Positions 54,891-64,000 of a stretch of DNA of 64,000 nucleotides are shown piece by piece (the first letter of the stretch is position 1; each line of letters opens with the position of its first letter). Source of the DNA: Allobrachymonas chironomi DSM 19884 (GTDB taxonomy: Bacteria; Pseudomonadota; Gammaproteobacteria; Burkholderiales; Burkholderiaceae_C); assembly GCF_000374625.1 (NCBI RefSeq), contig NZ_KB894766.1, forward strand, positions 186,001-250,000, given 5' to 3'. The notes below the pieces were generated by a model that was not told the origin of the DNA, ran no database searches, and saw only the letters and a program-made list of their open reading frames with translations. The position numbers were made by a program, and so were the translations under genes.

Positions 54891-55982
54891 TTACAGGCGG
54901 CCAAAGGCGTAGCCGCTGACGTCCTGCGTGCCTTCGATGTCGTCCACCAGCTGCAGCAGCGGAGCCAGTTCGCGGTAGCGACGACCGGCATGGCGGATGT
55001 ACTCGATGAAACGCGGCGTATCGGCCAGGTACTTGTCCTTGCCGTCGCGCAGTGTCAGGCGTGCAAAAATGCCGGCCACTTTCAGATGGCGTTGCAGCCC
55101 CATCCATTCCACCGCGCGGTAGAAGGCACCAAAATCCTGATGCCAGTCCTCGAAATCCATCAGGCCGGCCTTGCGCGCACGCTCCCAGTAGCGGATTGTC
55201 ACGTCCAGCACCAGCTCTTCGTCCCAGCTGATGAACGCATCGCGCATCAGGCTGGCAATGTCGTAGGTGATCGGGCCGTACACCGCGTCCTGGAAGTCCA
55301 GTACACCCAGCGGCGACTGTGGCGTCTCGCCCAGCATCAGGTTGCGCGGCATGAAGTCACGGTGCACATACACGCAGGGCGCAGCCAGGTTGCGTTGCAC
55401 GATCAGGTCGAAGGTGCTGGCCAACACCTGCTGCTGCGCGGGCGTGAGCGTGACCTGGCGGTGTTGCGTCAGGTACCAGTCGGGGAACAGCTGCAGCTCG
55501 CGGCGCAGCAGCGCCTCGTCGTAAGGGGGCAGCTGGTCCGGACGCGAGGCCTGTTGCCAGGGCAGCAGCGCCTCCAGCGCCTGCTGGTAGTACGGCATGG
55601 CGGCAACCGGCTGCTGTTCGTCCAGCGCCGTCATCATGGTATGGCTGCCGAGATCGTTCAGCAGCATGAAACCGTGTGCGCGATCCCATTCGAGCACGCG
55701 CGCGGCATGCACGCCGGCCTGCTCCATCAGCCCGGCCACATGCACGAAGGGCTGGCAGTTCTCCTTGTCTGGCGGCGCATCCATGATGATGCGCGCAGGC
55801 TGGCCGGCTTCACCCTGCACGCGCAGGTAGCGGCGGAAGCTGGCATCGGCATTGGCCAGCACCACGCTGTCGGGACGGATCTGCTGGCGTGCGGCAATCG
55901 CTTCCAGCCATTGGCCAAACTGCTGGCCACGTTCGGGCGCGGACCAGTTCAGGGCCGCGATGGGATCATTCTGCAGGGACAT
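54891..55982 (-). CDS. amgK: AmgK-like sugar kinase of cell-wall recycling
   Basis: An aminoglycoside-phosphotransferase-fold kinase that in pseudomonads phosphorylates MurNAc and GlcNAc at C1 in the recycling shortcut to UDP-MurNAc. 363 residues with the nucleotide-binding start, catalytic HRDFMPRNLM (with the Asp of the HxD motif and Asn), and Mg2+ motif VLDFQDAVYGP. MDAPPDKENCQPF near 67-79 fits the group. It diverges from lptD, as in pseudomonads. The usual partner murU is not beside it; rsmE is. Confidence 0.82.
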   Translation of the reverse strand: MSLQNDPIAALNWSAPERGQQFGQWLEAIAARQQIRPDSVVLANADASFRRYLRVQGEAGQPARIIMDAPPDKENCQPFVHVAGLMEQAGVHAARVLEWDRAHGFMLLNDLGSHTMMTALDEQQPVAAMPYYQQALEALLPWQQASRPDQLPPYDEALLRRELQLFPDWYLTQHRQVTLTPAQQQVLASTFDLIVQRNLAAPCVYVHRDFMPRNLMLGETPQSPLGVLDFQDAVYGPITYDIASLMRDAFISWDEELVLDVTIRYWERARKAGLMDFEDWHQDFGAFYRAVEWMGLQRHLKVAGIFARLTLRDGKDKYLADTPRFIEYIRHAGRRYRELAPLLQLVDDIEGTQDVSGYAFGRL

Positions 55983-56158
55983 GATTCAAGTCGGTAATAA
56001 TTGTGGCCGGCGCACCTGCGCACGGCATGCCGCCCATTGTATGCAAGGCGTGCCATCATGGCATTTTTGTCACAGCGCACTCCCTGCCCGGCCAATGGCT
56101 GGCAGAATGAATCCTTTCAGGAATTGTCTGGTGGGCGCAAGCCTGCCCTTCTTCTACC

Positions 56159-58561
56159 GTGAGCTCCCGACTGCACTCCCCTGCCATCCCACAACGCCAC
56201 AGCATCCGCTGGCTGCGCACGCCTGTCGCCCATGGCGTATTGCTGCTGTGCAGCGGCCTGGCAACACCGGTCTGGGCGGACAGCTCCCGCAGCTATGACA
56301 TTGCCATCGTGCCGCCGGTCATGGCCGCCTCGGCCCCGCAGGAGCCCGCCAGCGGCCCGACCGTGATCGAGGCCAACCAGATCGAGGGGCAGGTCGACCT
56401 GGATGTCACGGCCACCGGCGCAGCCATCATCCGGCAGCCCGGCACCGTGGTGCAGGGCGAGACCCTGCACTACTCGATTCCCGCCAACGAGGTCACGGCC
56501 ACCGGCGATGTGCGCATCGAGCGTGACGGCAATGTCTACCAGGGCGAGCAGCTGCAACTGCAGCTGGATACCCAGTCGGGCAGCTTCGACAACGTGGAGA
56601 TGGAGCTGCAGCGCAACGGCGGCCTGGCCAGGGCCGGCAAGATCGAATTCATCGACGGCAGCCACAGCATCGGCCACGACATGATCTACAGCACCTGCCG
56701 CCGGGCCGACCGCCAGCAGGGCGACTGGAACCCGGCCTGGTATATCCGTGGCGAAAAAATCATCATCGACACCGAGGCCGATGAGGGCTATGTCGAAAAC
56801 GGCGCGCTGGTGTTCTATGGCGTGCCTATCCTGCCGATTCCCGGCGGCCTGGGCTTCCCGCTGTCGGACAAGCGCCGCTCCGGCCTGCTGCCGCCCACCT
56901 TCTCGCTGGGCACCGAGGACGGCTTCGAGGTCGCCGTGCCGTACTACTTCAACATCGCCCCCAACCGCGATGCCACCGTCATGCCCACGCTGTACAGCAA
57001 CCGGGGCGTAGACCTGTACGGCCAGTTCCGCTATCTGGAAGACACGTACGCCGGCAGCCTGCAGGGCAACTTCCTGCCGGGCGACAACCTGCGTGACAAC
57101 CAGAACCGCTGGCACTATATCTTCCAGCACGCGCAGACTTTCCCCTCGGTGCCGGAACGCTACGGCCAGTTCAAGCTAGACATGCACCTGGAACGCGTCA
57201 GCGATGACAACTACTGGCGCGACTTCTACAACTTCGACAGCCGCAACACGCTGCTGAGCGAGCGCACCTTCTCCAGCAACATGCAGCTGGGCTGGAAGAA
57301 GGATGACTGGTCGGGCTTTATCCGCAACGAGAAATGGCAGACGCTGCAGCAGCCGGACGAGATCGTCCCGCCCTATGACAAGACGCCGCAGTTGCACCTG
57401 AACTACACGCGCGACGATGTGCGCGGCTTCGACCTGTTGCTGGATCTGGACCACACGCGCTTCCGTGCCGACTCCAGCCTGGCCCGGTACCCGGATGGCG
57501 ACCGCAGCTATGCCCGCGCCCGCGCCAGCTACCCCTGGGTACGCCCCTGGGGCTATGTCGTGCCGGCGCTGGAAGTCAATGCACGCCACTACAGCACGGA
57601 TACCGCCATGGCCAATGGCAAGCGCTCGGACAGCGTGGTGATTCCGACTGCCACGCTGGACAGTTCGCTGGTGTTCGAGCGCGATACGCAGATGTTCAGC
57701 CGCAGCGTGCGCCAGACACTGGAGCCGCGCCTGTTCCTCGCCTACACGCCCTACAGGGAGCAGAATCATCTGCCGGCCTACGACAGCTGGCTGAAGGACT
57801 TCAACCTGTCCAGCATCTTCAGCGCGAACCCGTTCTCCGGCAATGACCGCATCGCCGACACCCGCGCCGCCACGCTGGGCGTGACCAGCCGCCTGTATGA
57901 CAACGCCGATGGTGCCGAGCTGGCCAACCTGACCTTTGCCGCCCGCAAGCAGCTCAAGACACGACGCGTGCAGCTGGATGAGCACGACACGCCGGACAGC
58001 AACAGTTTCAGCAATCTGCTGCTGGACGGCACCGTCAACTGGACACCACAGTGGAGCACGCGCGCCAGCATGCAGTGGGATCCGGAAATCGGTCGCACCA
58101 TGCGCGGCGTGATCGGCGGCAGCTACACGCCCGGGCCGTATCGCAGCATCACGGCGCACTACCGCCACCAGCGCGAGCGCACCGAGCAGATTGACGTCGG
58201 CTGGCAGTGGCCGCTGAACGACCTGTGGGGCAGCCAGGATGTCGAGAAACCTGCCGGCCAGGGCCTGGGGCCGGGCCGCTGGTACACGGTCGGCCGCCTG
58301 TTCTACTCGCTGCAGGAAAGCCGCCTGGTCGAATCGATTGTCGGCCTCGAATACGACAGCTGCTGCTGGATCGGACGCATTGCCCTGCACCGCAAGGCGA
58401 TCCAGCACCAGCCGTCCAAGATGGACAACCGCATCATGTTCCAGCTCGAATTCAACGGATTGTCACGACTCGGCTCCAGCCCGGTCCGGACTTTCACGGA
58501 CAATATCCCCAACTACCAGCTGCTGCGCGATCGCCGCAACAGCTCCGGATCGCCCTTCTGA
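56159..58561 (+). CDS. lptD: LPS-assembly outer-membrane protein LptD
   Basis: Outer-membrane barrel that inserts LPS with LptE. 800 residues: signal peptide (residues about 1-40, ending VWA), LptA-like jellyroll (about 60-215) and a C-terminal barrel with a conserved end. The mature protein has only three Cys: C180 (STCRRAD) and the pair C735-C736 (YDSCCWIG). The N-terminal Cys equivalent to C31 of E. coli is absent; the only other Cys is in the signal peptide. The start is GTG at 56159, with no clear ribosome site. surA follows after 8 bases; divergent from amgK. Confidence 0.93.
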   Translation: MSSRLHSPAIPQRHSIRWLRTPVAHGVLLLCSGLATPVWADSSRSYDIAIVPPVMAASAPQEPASGPTVIEANQIEGQVDLDVTATGAAIIRQPGTVVQGETLHYSIPANEVTATGDVRIERDGNVYQGEQLQLQLDTQSGSFDNVEMELQRNGGLARAGKIEFIDGSHSIGHDMIYSTCRRADRQQGDWNPAWYIRGEKIIIDTEADEGYVENGALVFYGVPILPIPGGLGFPLSDKRRSGLLPPTFSLGTEDGFEVAVPYYFNIAPNRDATVMPTLYSNRGVDLYGQFRYLEDTYAGSLQGNFLPGDNLRDNQNRWHYIFQHAQTFPSVPERYGQFKLDMHLERVSDDNYWRDFYNFDSRNTLLSERTFSSNMQLGWKKDDWSGFIRNEKWQTLQQPDEIVPPYDKTPQLHLNYTRDDVRGFDLLLDLDHTRFRADSSLARYPDGDRSYARARASYPWVRPWGYVVPALEVNARHYSTDTAMANGKRSDSVVIPTATLDSSLVFERDTQMFSRSVRQTLEPRLFLAYTPYREQNHLPAYDSWLKDFNLSSIFSANPFSGNDRIADTRAATLGVTSRLYDNADGAELANLTFAARKQLKTRRVQLDEHDTPDSNSFSNLLLDGTVNWTPQWSTRASMQWDPEIGRTMRGVIGGSYTPGPYRSITAHYRHQRERTEQIDVGWQWPLNDLWGSQDVEKPAGQGLGPGRWYTVGRLFYSLQESRLVESIVGLEYDSCCWIGRIALHRKAIQHQPSKMDNRIMFQLEFNGLSRLGSSPVRTFTDNIPNYQLLRDRRNSSGSPF

Positions 58562-58569
58562 GAGATGCC

Positions 58570-59922
58570 ATGACTGTACGCAAGTCCTCCTTCCTCCACC
58601 GCTTTCACGCCCCGGCATTCGCCTGCGCCCTGTTGCTGGGCGGCCAGGCCGTGCTGCCCGCCGCGCAGGCACAGACTGCCCGCAGCGGCGTCCAAAGCGA
58701 CTACATCGTCGCCGTCGTCAACAAGGAACCGGTCACCAACCGCGAAGTGCAGGTGCGCGCCAACGAACTGGCCCGCAGCCTGAGCGCCGCCAAGCAGCCG
58801 GTACCGACCCGCCAGGCGCTGCTGCAGCGCGCCCTGGATGACGTGATCTTCCAGAAAGCCGCCATCCAGTCGGCCCGCGCCACCAGCATCGCCATCAGCG
58901 ATGAAGAACTGGATGTGCGCGAACGCGCCCTGGCCCGCCAGGCCAACCTGGATGTCGAGAAATACCGCGCGCGCTTCATCCAGGAGCGTCGCATCGCCCC
59001 TTCCCAGTACCGCGCCGCGCTGCGTGACGCCTTCCTGCTGGAGCGTGTGCGCGATGCCCGTGTGAACCAGGAAATGGCCAAGGTCAGCGACCTCGAAGCC
59101 CTGCGCGCCCTGCGCGAGCAGCGCATCAAGCAGGGACTGCCCGACTCCCTGGTGCCCGCCGTGCGCATGGCGCAAATCCTGATTGCCGTCCCGCCGGGCA
59201 GCAGCCCCCAGGAGGTGCAGGCACTGCAGGAAAAGGCCAACAATGCCGTGAAGGCACTGCGCAACGGCCAGGAATTCCTGCAGGTGGCGCGTGAATACAG
59301 CGATATCCCGCCGCAGGCCAGCCCGCTGGTGCCGCAGGAGCAGCTGGCGCCGGATCTGGCAGCGGCCATCCGCAACGTGCCGCTGGGCCAGAGCACCGAT
59401 GCCGTGCGCACCGAAGACGGCTTCCACATCATCCAGGTGGTCGAACGCCAGCATATCGACATGGCCTTCGGCATCACGGAAACGCGTGCCCGCCACATCC
59501 TGCTGATTCCCAGCGCCAAGCTGTCCGAGAAGCAGGCCACGGCACAACTGGCCCAGGTACGCCGTGACATCGCCTCCGGCAAGACCGATTTTGCCGATGC
59601 GGCACGTCGCCTGTCGATGGATGGCAGCGCCCAGCAGGGCGGCGATCTGGGCTGGGCCCAGCCCGGCATGTTCGTGCCCGAATTCGAGGAGCGCCTGGAC
59701 AAGCTGCAGGCGGCCGGCAACATGACGCAGCCCTTCACCTCGCGCTTTGGCGTGCACCTGGTGCAGCTGCTGGAGCGCCGTTCGGCGCCCATGACACAGG
59801 CACAGCAGGTGGCCATGGCGCGCGCGGCCCTGCGTGAGCAACGCGCCGGCGAGGCCTTGCGCAACTGGGAAGAAGAGATCCGCGGTCGCGCCTACATCGA
59901 GATGCGCAGGACGCCGAGTTGA
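58570..59922 (+). CDS. surA: Periplasmic chaperone and peptidyl-prolyl isomerase SurA
   Basis: Chaperone for outer-membrane proteins such as LptD. 450 residues: a signal peptide ([15 protein letters not shown]), a SurA N-domain (about 40-165; [19 protein letters not shown]), two parvulin-type domains (about 178-280 and 300-395; [13 protein letters not shown] and [18 protein letters not shown]), and a C-terminal helix. The start at 58570 ([10 protein letters not shown]) is chosen; a longer frame upstream is a shadow of lptD. The TGA overlaps the TTG of rsmA. Confidence 0.94.
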   Translation: MTVRKSSFLHRFHAPAFACALLLGGQAVLPAAQAQTARSGVQSDYIVAVVNKEPVTNREVQVRANELARSLSAAKQPVPTRQALLQRALDDVIFQKAAIQSARATSIAISDEELDVRERALARQANLDVEKYRARFIQERRIAPSQYRAALRDAFLLERVRDARVNQEMAKVSDLEALRALREQRIKQGLPDSLVPAVRMAQILIAVPPGSSPQEVQALQEKANNAVKALRNGQEFLQVAREYSDIPPQASPLVPQEQLAPDLAAAIRNVPLGQSTDAVRTEDGFHIIQVVERQHIDMAFGITETRARHILLIPSAKLSEKQATAQLAQVRRDIASGKTDFADAARRLSMDGSAQQGGDLGWAQPGMFVPEFEERLDKLQAAGNMTQPFTSRFGVHLVQLLERRSAPMTQAQQVAMARAALREQRAGEALRNWEEEIRGRAYIEMRRTPS

Positions 59923-60761
59923 GTCGCGCGCCCTCATCCTCCCGTCGTGGTACGGCAGCGCGCCCGCAGGCCGTGCGCGGCAGTGGTGGCCATGTGGCGC
60001 GCAAGCGCTTCGGTCAGAACTTCCTGTGTGATGGCGGCATCATCGCCGGCATTGTCGATGCGATTGCCCCCCGTGCCGGCGAACCGCTGATCGAGATCGG
60101 CCCCGGACTGGCCGCCCTGACGCAGCCGCTGGTAGAGCGCGCCGGCCAGCTCACCGTGATCGAACTGGACCGTGACCTGGCTGCCCGCCTGCGCCAGCAT
60201 CCGCAGCTGGACGTGATCGAATCCGATGTGCTCAAGGTCGATGTCACGGCACTGGCCGCCGAACGCGGCTGGGAGCGCGTGCGCGTATGCGGCAACCTGC
60301 CCTACAACATCTCCACGCCGATCCTGTTCCATCTGCTGGACCATGTGGACGTGATCCGCGACCAGCACTTCATGCTGCAGAAGGAAGTGATCGACCGCAT
60401 GCTGGCAGAACCGGCCTGCGGCGATTACAGCCGCCTGACAGTGATGCTGCAGTGGCGCTACGCCATGGAACAGGTGTTGTTCGTGCCGCCGGAAAGTTTT
60501 GATCCGCCGCCCAGGGTGAACAGTGCCGTGGTGCGCATGGTGCCACTGGCAGAGCCGCCGCAGCTGCATCTGCCGACCTATGCCGCCCTGGTGCAATCGG
60601 CCTTCAGCCAGCGCCGCAAGCTGTTGCGCCATTCGCTCGGCCGCTGGCTGGAAGAACACGGCTTTGCCGGCAGCTTCGACCTGCAGCGTCGCGCAGAAGA
60701 GGTGCCGGTGCACGAGTACGTGGCGCTGGCCCGACATCCGTCGCTGCAGCCCGAAGCCTGA
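59919..60761 (+). CDS. rsmA: 16S rRNA dimethyladenosine transferase RsmA (KsgA)
   Basis: Dimethylates A1518 and A1519 of 16S rRNA. 280 residues with the SAM motifs [15 protein letters not shown] (about 59-73), NLPYNIS (NLPY catalytic) near 126, and [12 protein letters not shown]. The TTG at 59919 forms a TTGA overlap with the surA stop. GTG at 59994, just before [10 protein letters not shown], is an alternative start (255 residues). The order lptD-surA-rsmA is conserved in proteobacteria, usually with pdxA between; pdxA is absent here. Confidence 0.93.
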   Translation: MSRAPSSSRRGTAARPQAVRGSGGHVARKRFGQNFLCDGGIIAGIVDAIAPRAGEPLIEIGPGLAALTQPLVERAGQLTVIELDRDLAARLRQHPQLDVIESDVLKVDVTALAAERGWERVRVCGNLPYNISTPILFHLLDHVDVIRDQHFMLQKEVIDRMLAEPACGDYSRLTVMLQWRYAMEQVLFVPPESFDPPPRVNSAVVRMVPLAEPPQLHLPTYAALVQSAFSQRRKLLRHSLGRWLEEHGFAGSFDLQRRAEEVPVHEYVALARHPSLQPEA

Positions 60762-60815
60762 GCGGGACGCTTGCCGCACACCCGCCGGGTACGACCCGCC
60801 CGGCAGACGGCCGCC

Positions 60816-61598
60816 TTACAGCATGTGCTGCAGAAAGGCACACGCACGCGGGTGCCGGGGATCGCGGAAGAAGTCCTGCGCCGGACGGTCTTCGGCGATC
60901 ACGCCCTGGTCCATGAACAGCACCCGGTGCGCGACCTCACGCGCAAACGCCATTTCGTGCGTCACCACCAGCATCGTCATGTGTTCGGCTGCCAGCTGGC
61001 GCATGGTGCGCAGCACTTCGCCGGTCAGCTCCGGATCGAGGGCGCTGGTGGGCTCATCGAACAGCATCAGCGCCGGCTGCATCGCCAGGGCGCGTGCAAT
61101 CGCCACACGCTGCTTCTGGCCACCGGAAAGGCGGTTCGGGTAGGCATCCCGCTTGTCGAGCAGGCCGACCTTGCGCAGCAGCTCCTCGGCCTGCGGCACG
61201 ATCAGCTCGCGCTTCAGGCCCTTGACCGTCATCGGCGCCTCGATCAGGTTCTGCAGCACCGTCATGTGCGGGAACAGGTTGAAATGCTGGAACACCATGC
61301 CGGTGCTGGCGCAGATGCGGCGCACCTGGCGCTCATCGGGATAGCGCGCCTTGCCACTGCCATCGTTCTCGACCAGCGTCTGGCCGTCGATCACGATGCG
61401 GCCCTGCTCCACCGATTCCAGGTGATTCAGGCAGCGCAGCAGCGTGGATTTGCCCGAGCCCGACGAGCCCAGGATGGCAATCACCTCGCCCGGCTGCACC
61501 TGCAGCGACACGCCGCGCAGCACGTGGTTGTCGCCAAAGCGCTTGTGCACGCCCTCCAGCAGCAGCGCCGGCTGGCCCTTACTGGTCTTGTCGTGCAT
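60816..61598 (-). CDS. Polar amino-acid ABC transporter ATP-binding subunit
   Basis: A 260-residue HisP/GlnQ-type ATPase: Walker [10 protein letters not shown] (about 44-52), the [15 protein letters not shown] signature and Walker [13 protein letters not shown], then switch His in [12 protein letters not shown] His/Arg/Gln-type importer is inferred. It overlaps the permease start region by 20 bases (61579-61598). Last of the three-gene cluster; the binding protein and permease come first. Confidence 0.93.
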   Translation of the reverse strand: MHDKTSKGQPALLLEGVHKRFGDNHVLRGVSLQVQPGEVIAILGSSGSGKSTLLRCLNHLESVEQGRIVIDGQTLVENDGSGKARYPDERQVRRICASTGMVFQHFNLFPHMTVLQNLIEAPMTVKGLKRELIVPQAEELLRKVGLLDKRDAYPNRLSGGQKQRVAIARALAMQPALMLFDEPTSALDPELTGEVLRTMRQLAAEHMTMLVVTHEMAFAREVAHRVLFMDQGVIAEDRPAQDFFRDPRHPRACAFLQHML

Positions 61599-62232
61599 AG
61601 CGTTGCTCCAGGCGCTGGAAGATCCAGGTCAGCACCAGTGTCATGATGAGATAGAACAGCGCCGCCACCAGGAAGGGCGTGACGGTGAACTCGCGCTGCA
61701 CGATGTTGCGCGCGGCGCGCAGCAGGTCATTCAGGGCCAGCACATAGATCAGCGCCGTGTCCTTGACCAGCGTGATGGTTTCGTTGCTCATGGGCGGCAG
61801 AATGTGGCGCACCATCTGCGGCAGCACGATGCGGCGCATGGTCTGCCCATAGCTCATGCCGAGCGACTTGGCGGCCTCGTACTGGCCACGGTCCACGCTC
61901 TGGATGCCGGCTCGGAAGATCTCGGCAAAATAGGCCGCGAAGTTGAGCGCAAACGCCACCACCGCCGACGGAAAATCCGGCAGCCGGATGCCGATCACCG
62001 GCACGAAAGGCAGCGCAAAGTAGATGAACAGCAGCTGCAGCATCAGCGGCGTACCGCGCATCAGCCAGATATAGCCGCTGACGGCCTGGCGCACCACGGC
62101 AAAGCGTGACATGCGCAGCAGCGCCAGCACCAGACCCAGCGGAATCGCCAGGATCAGGGTGATGAAGAACAGCTTGAGCGTCGTGCCCGCGCCTTCGAGC
62201 AGCGGGGGCAGCATGTGGAGGATGTTATCCAT
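61579..62232 (-). CDS. Polar amino-acid ABC transporter permease
   Basis: A 217-residue permease of the HisM/GlnP type with about five helices. It contains the EAA loop [32 protein letters not shown], the coupling-helix motif EAA---G, and [20 protein letters not shown], the standard early phrase. Probably a homodimer, as no second permease gene is seen. Follows the binding-protein gene by 69 bases. Confidence 0.92.
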   Translation of the reverse strand: MDNILHMLPPLLEGAGTTLKLFFITLILAIPLGLVLALLRMSRFAVVRQAVSGYIWLMRGTPLMLQLLFIYFALPFVPVIGIRLPDFPSAVVAFALNFAAYFAEIFRAGIQSVDRGQYEAAKSLGMSYGQTMRRIVLPQMVRHILPPMSNETITLVKDTALIYVLALNDLLRAARNIVQREFTVTPFLVAALFYLIMTLVLTWIFQRLEQRYARQDQ

Positions 62233-62301
62233 GCCAGATCAGCGCATCAGGGCCGGGGCACGCGCTGGGGTTGCGCGGGCCCGGCAGACATCAGCAGCAG
62301 C

Positions 62302-63117
62302 TTACTGCTTGGCTTCAGAGAACCACTTGTCGTAGATGGCCTTGGCAGAGCCGTCAGCCGCCATGGCATCCAGCGTCTGGTCCAGTCGGGACAGCAGCTC
62401 GGCATCGTCCTTGCGCACGGCCACGCCATAGTCCTCGCTGCCGAAGTTGTCGGTCAGGATGCGGTACTCGCCCGGCTTCTTGCTGGTGTAGTAGCGGCCC
62501 ACCACCTCGTCCACCACCACGGCGTCCAGGCGGCCGGTGGTCAGGTCCATCAGGGCGGCAACGTTGTCACCGAACTTCTTCAGCTCCTTGATGTCCTTGG
62601 ACACCGGGTCCTTCTGCACCGCTTCCACGGCACTGCTGCCGTCCTGGATGCCAACCACCTTTCCAGCCAGCTCGGCCTTGGCCTGGATCGGCGACTGGGC
62701 CGTCACGATCACGATCTGGTGGTTCTGCATGTAGGGCTTGGTGAAGTTGACGTTCTTCTTGCGCTCTTCGGTAATGGTCATGCCGTTCCACAGCAGATCC
62801 ACGCGCTTGCCATTGAGTTCGGCTTCCTTGGCGCTCCAGTCGATCGGCTTGAACTCCATCTCGACCCCCAGACGCTTGCCGGCTTCGCGCGCCAGATCCA
62901 GGTCGTAGCCGACCAGCTCACCCTTCGCGTCACGGAAGCCCATGGGCGGGAAGTTGTCGTCCAGACCGACCACGATCCTGGCCGACAGGCCGGCGGTGGC
63001 AGAAGCAGCGCTGGCAGCAGCCGGTGCATCCGGCGTGGACTTGCTGCAGCCCCACAGCAGGGCGGCGGCGGCCACGGAGGTCATCAGGGTGCGGGCAGTA
63101 AAAAGGCGACGGTTCAT
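62302..63117 (-). CDS. Amino-acid ABC transporter substrate-binding lipoprotein
   Basis: A 271-residue type 2 periplasmic-binding protein. A signal peptide (LMTSVAAAALLWGC) ends with lipobox Cys24, so it is anchored, unlike most E. coli relatives. An Ala/Ser-rich linker (APAAASAASATAG) leads to the mature domain RIVVGLDDNFPPMGFRDAKGELVGYDLDLA, the family signature. The ligand is a polar amino acid, identity unknown. The start at 63117 (MNRRLFTART) is selected. First gene of the transporter operon. Confidence 0.91.
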   Translation of the reverse strand: MNRRLFTARTLMTSVAAAALLWGCSKSTPDAPAAASAASATAGLSARIVVGLDDNFPPMGFRDAKGELVGYDLDLAREAGKRLGVEMEFKPIDWSAKEAELNGKRVDLLWNGMTITEERKKNVNFTKPYMQNHQIVIVTAQSPIQAKAELAGKVVGIQDGSSAVEAVQKDPVSKDIKELKKFGDNVAALMDLTTGRLDAVVVDEVVGRYYTSKKPGEYRILTDNFGSEDYGVAVRKDDAELLSRLDQTLDAMAADGSAKAIYDKWFSEAKQ

Positions 63118-63186
63118 GGCGTAAACAGACAAAAAAACGTGACGGAAAGATCAAATGATAAACGCTAACGGACCAGGCCGCATCAG

Positions 63187-63220
63187 CAAAAAGGCGAATG
63201 CCCGTGCGGACATTCGCCTT
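63187..63220 (-). terminator. Intrinsic terminator of the CoA-transferase gene
   Basis: Stem AAGGCGAATG (63191-63200) with CATTCGCCTT (63211-63220), followed on the minus strand by a run of about five T residues (63187-63192). It separates this gene from the ABC transporter operon. Confidence 0.82.
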
Positions 63221-63243
63221 GGCCGATCAGCCTGCTGCCGTGC

Positions 63244-64000
<757 letters not shown>

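Overview
The window is 64 kb of GC-rich, gene-dense chromosome from a betaproteobacterium, most likely order Burkholderiales. The evidence is the gene complement and synteny: oxyR next to ubiA, kdsD-kdsC-lptC, lptD-surA-rsmA, metX-metW, secDF-yajC, a ferrooxidans-type GshA, and small DUF3149 and YdcH proteins. I cannot assign a family or species. Coding density is above 90 percent and no gene-free stretch reaches 300 bases. I saw no tRNA, rRNA, insertion sequence, prophage or CRISPR array.

Layout, left to right. 1-2449 (minus): the edge of a surface-polysaccharide cluster, with two glycosyltransferase-like genes of visibly lower GC plus galE. 2446-6813: ampG (muropeptide import), gloC, xth, divergent pyrE, and a TauE/SafE permease. 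6883-10163 (minus): secF, secD, yajC. 10314-15196 (minus): a type IV pilin, an adjacent PglL/TfpO-like O-oligosaccharyltransferase and a CHASE2 class III adenylate cyclase. 15333-21535: sucD-sucC, divergent argC, and trkA-trkH. 21623-26734: gshA, a P-type Ca2+-like ATPase and a GpdQ-like phosphodiesterase. 27012-29335: ahpC and ahpF, preceded by OxyR-like operator dyads. 29435-32589: a YXWQ-type lipoprotein, apt, ydhR and a 5'-truncated ABC-F gene fused to the end of ydhR. 32709-40698: a Kef-type antiporter, a LysR regulator, a holin-like membrane protein, fadD, oxyR, ubiA and a LysE/RhtB exporter. 40813-44504: maeB and mltB. 44601-49317: kdsD-kdsC-lptC-SDR-ubiC-hydrolase, with ATGA overlaps at lptC-SDR and SDR-ubiC. 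49411-54056: an RRM protein, an UPF0016 exporter, metX-metW under a SAM-II riboswitch, and small genes with Fur-like and FNR-like operators. 54117-60761: rsmE, amgK, divergent lptD-surA-rsmA. 60816-63117: a polar amino-acid ABC transporter. 63244 to the right edge: an acetyl-CoA hydrolase/CoA-transferase, incomplete.

Themes. Envelope biogenesis dominates: SecDF-YajC export, SurA/LptD/LptC and Kdo synthesis for LPS, AmpG/MltB/AmgK for murein turnover, and pilin glycosylation. Oxidative stress is a second theme (OxyR, AhpC, AhpF, GshA). The regulatory DNA is the most rewarding part: a SAM-II aptamer followed by an intrinsic terminator before metX, a Fur-like box over the promoter of a DUF2061 gene, an FNR/FixK-type palindrome, and OxyR-type dyads before ahpC. 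I found no convincing new multi-gene system. The least ordinary items are the cyclase-pilin-glycosylase block, the ydhR/ABC-F junction, and the rerouted lptC operon.
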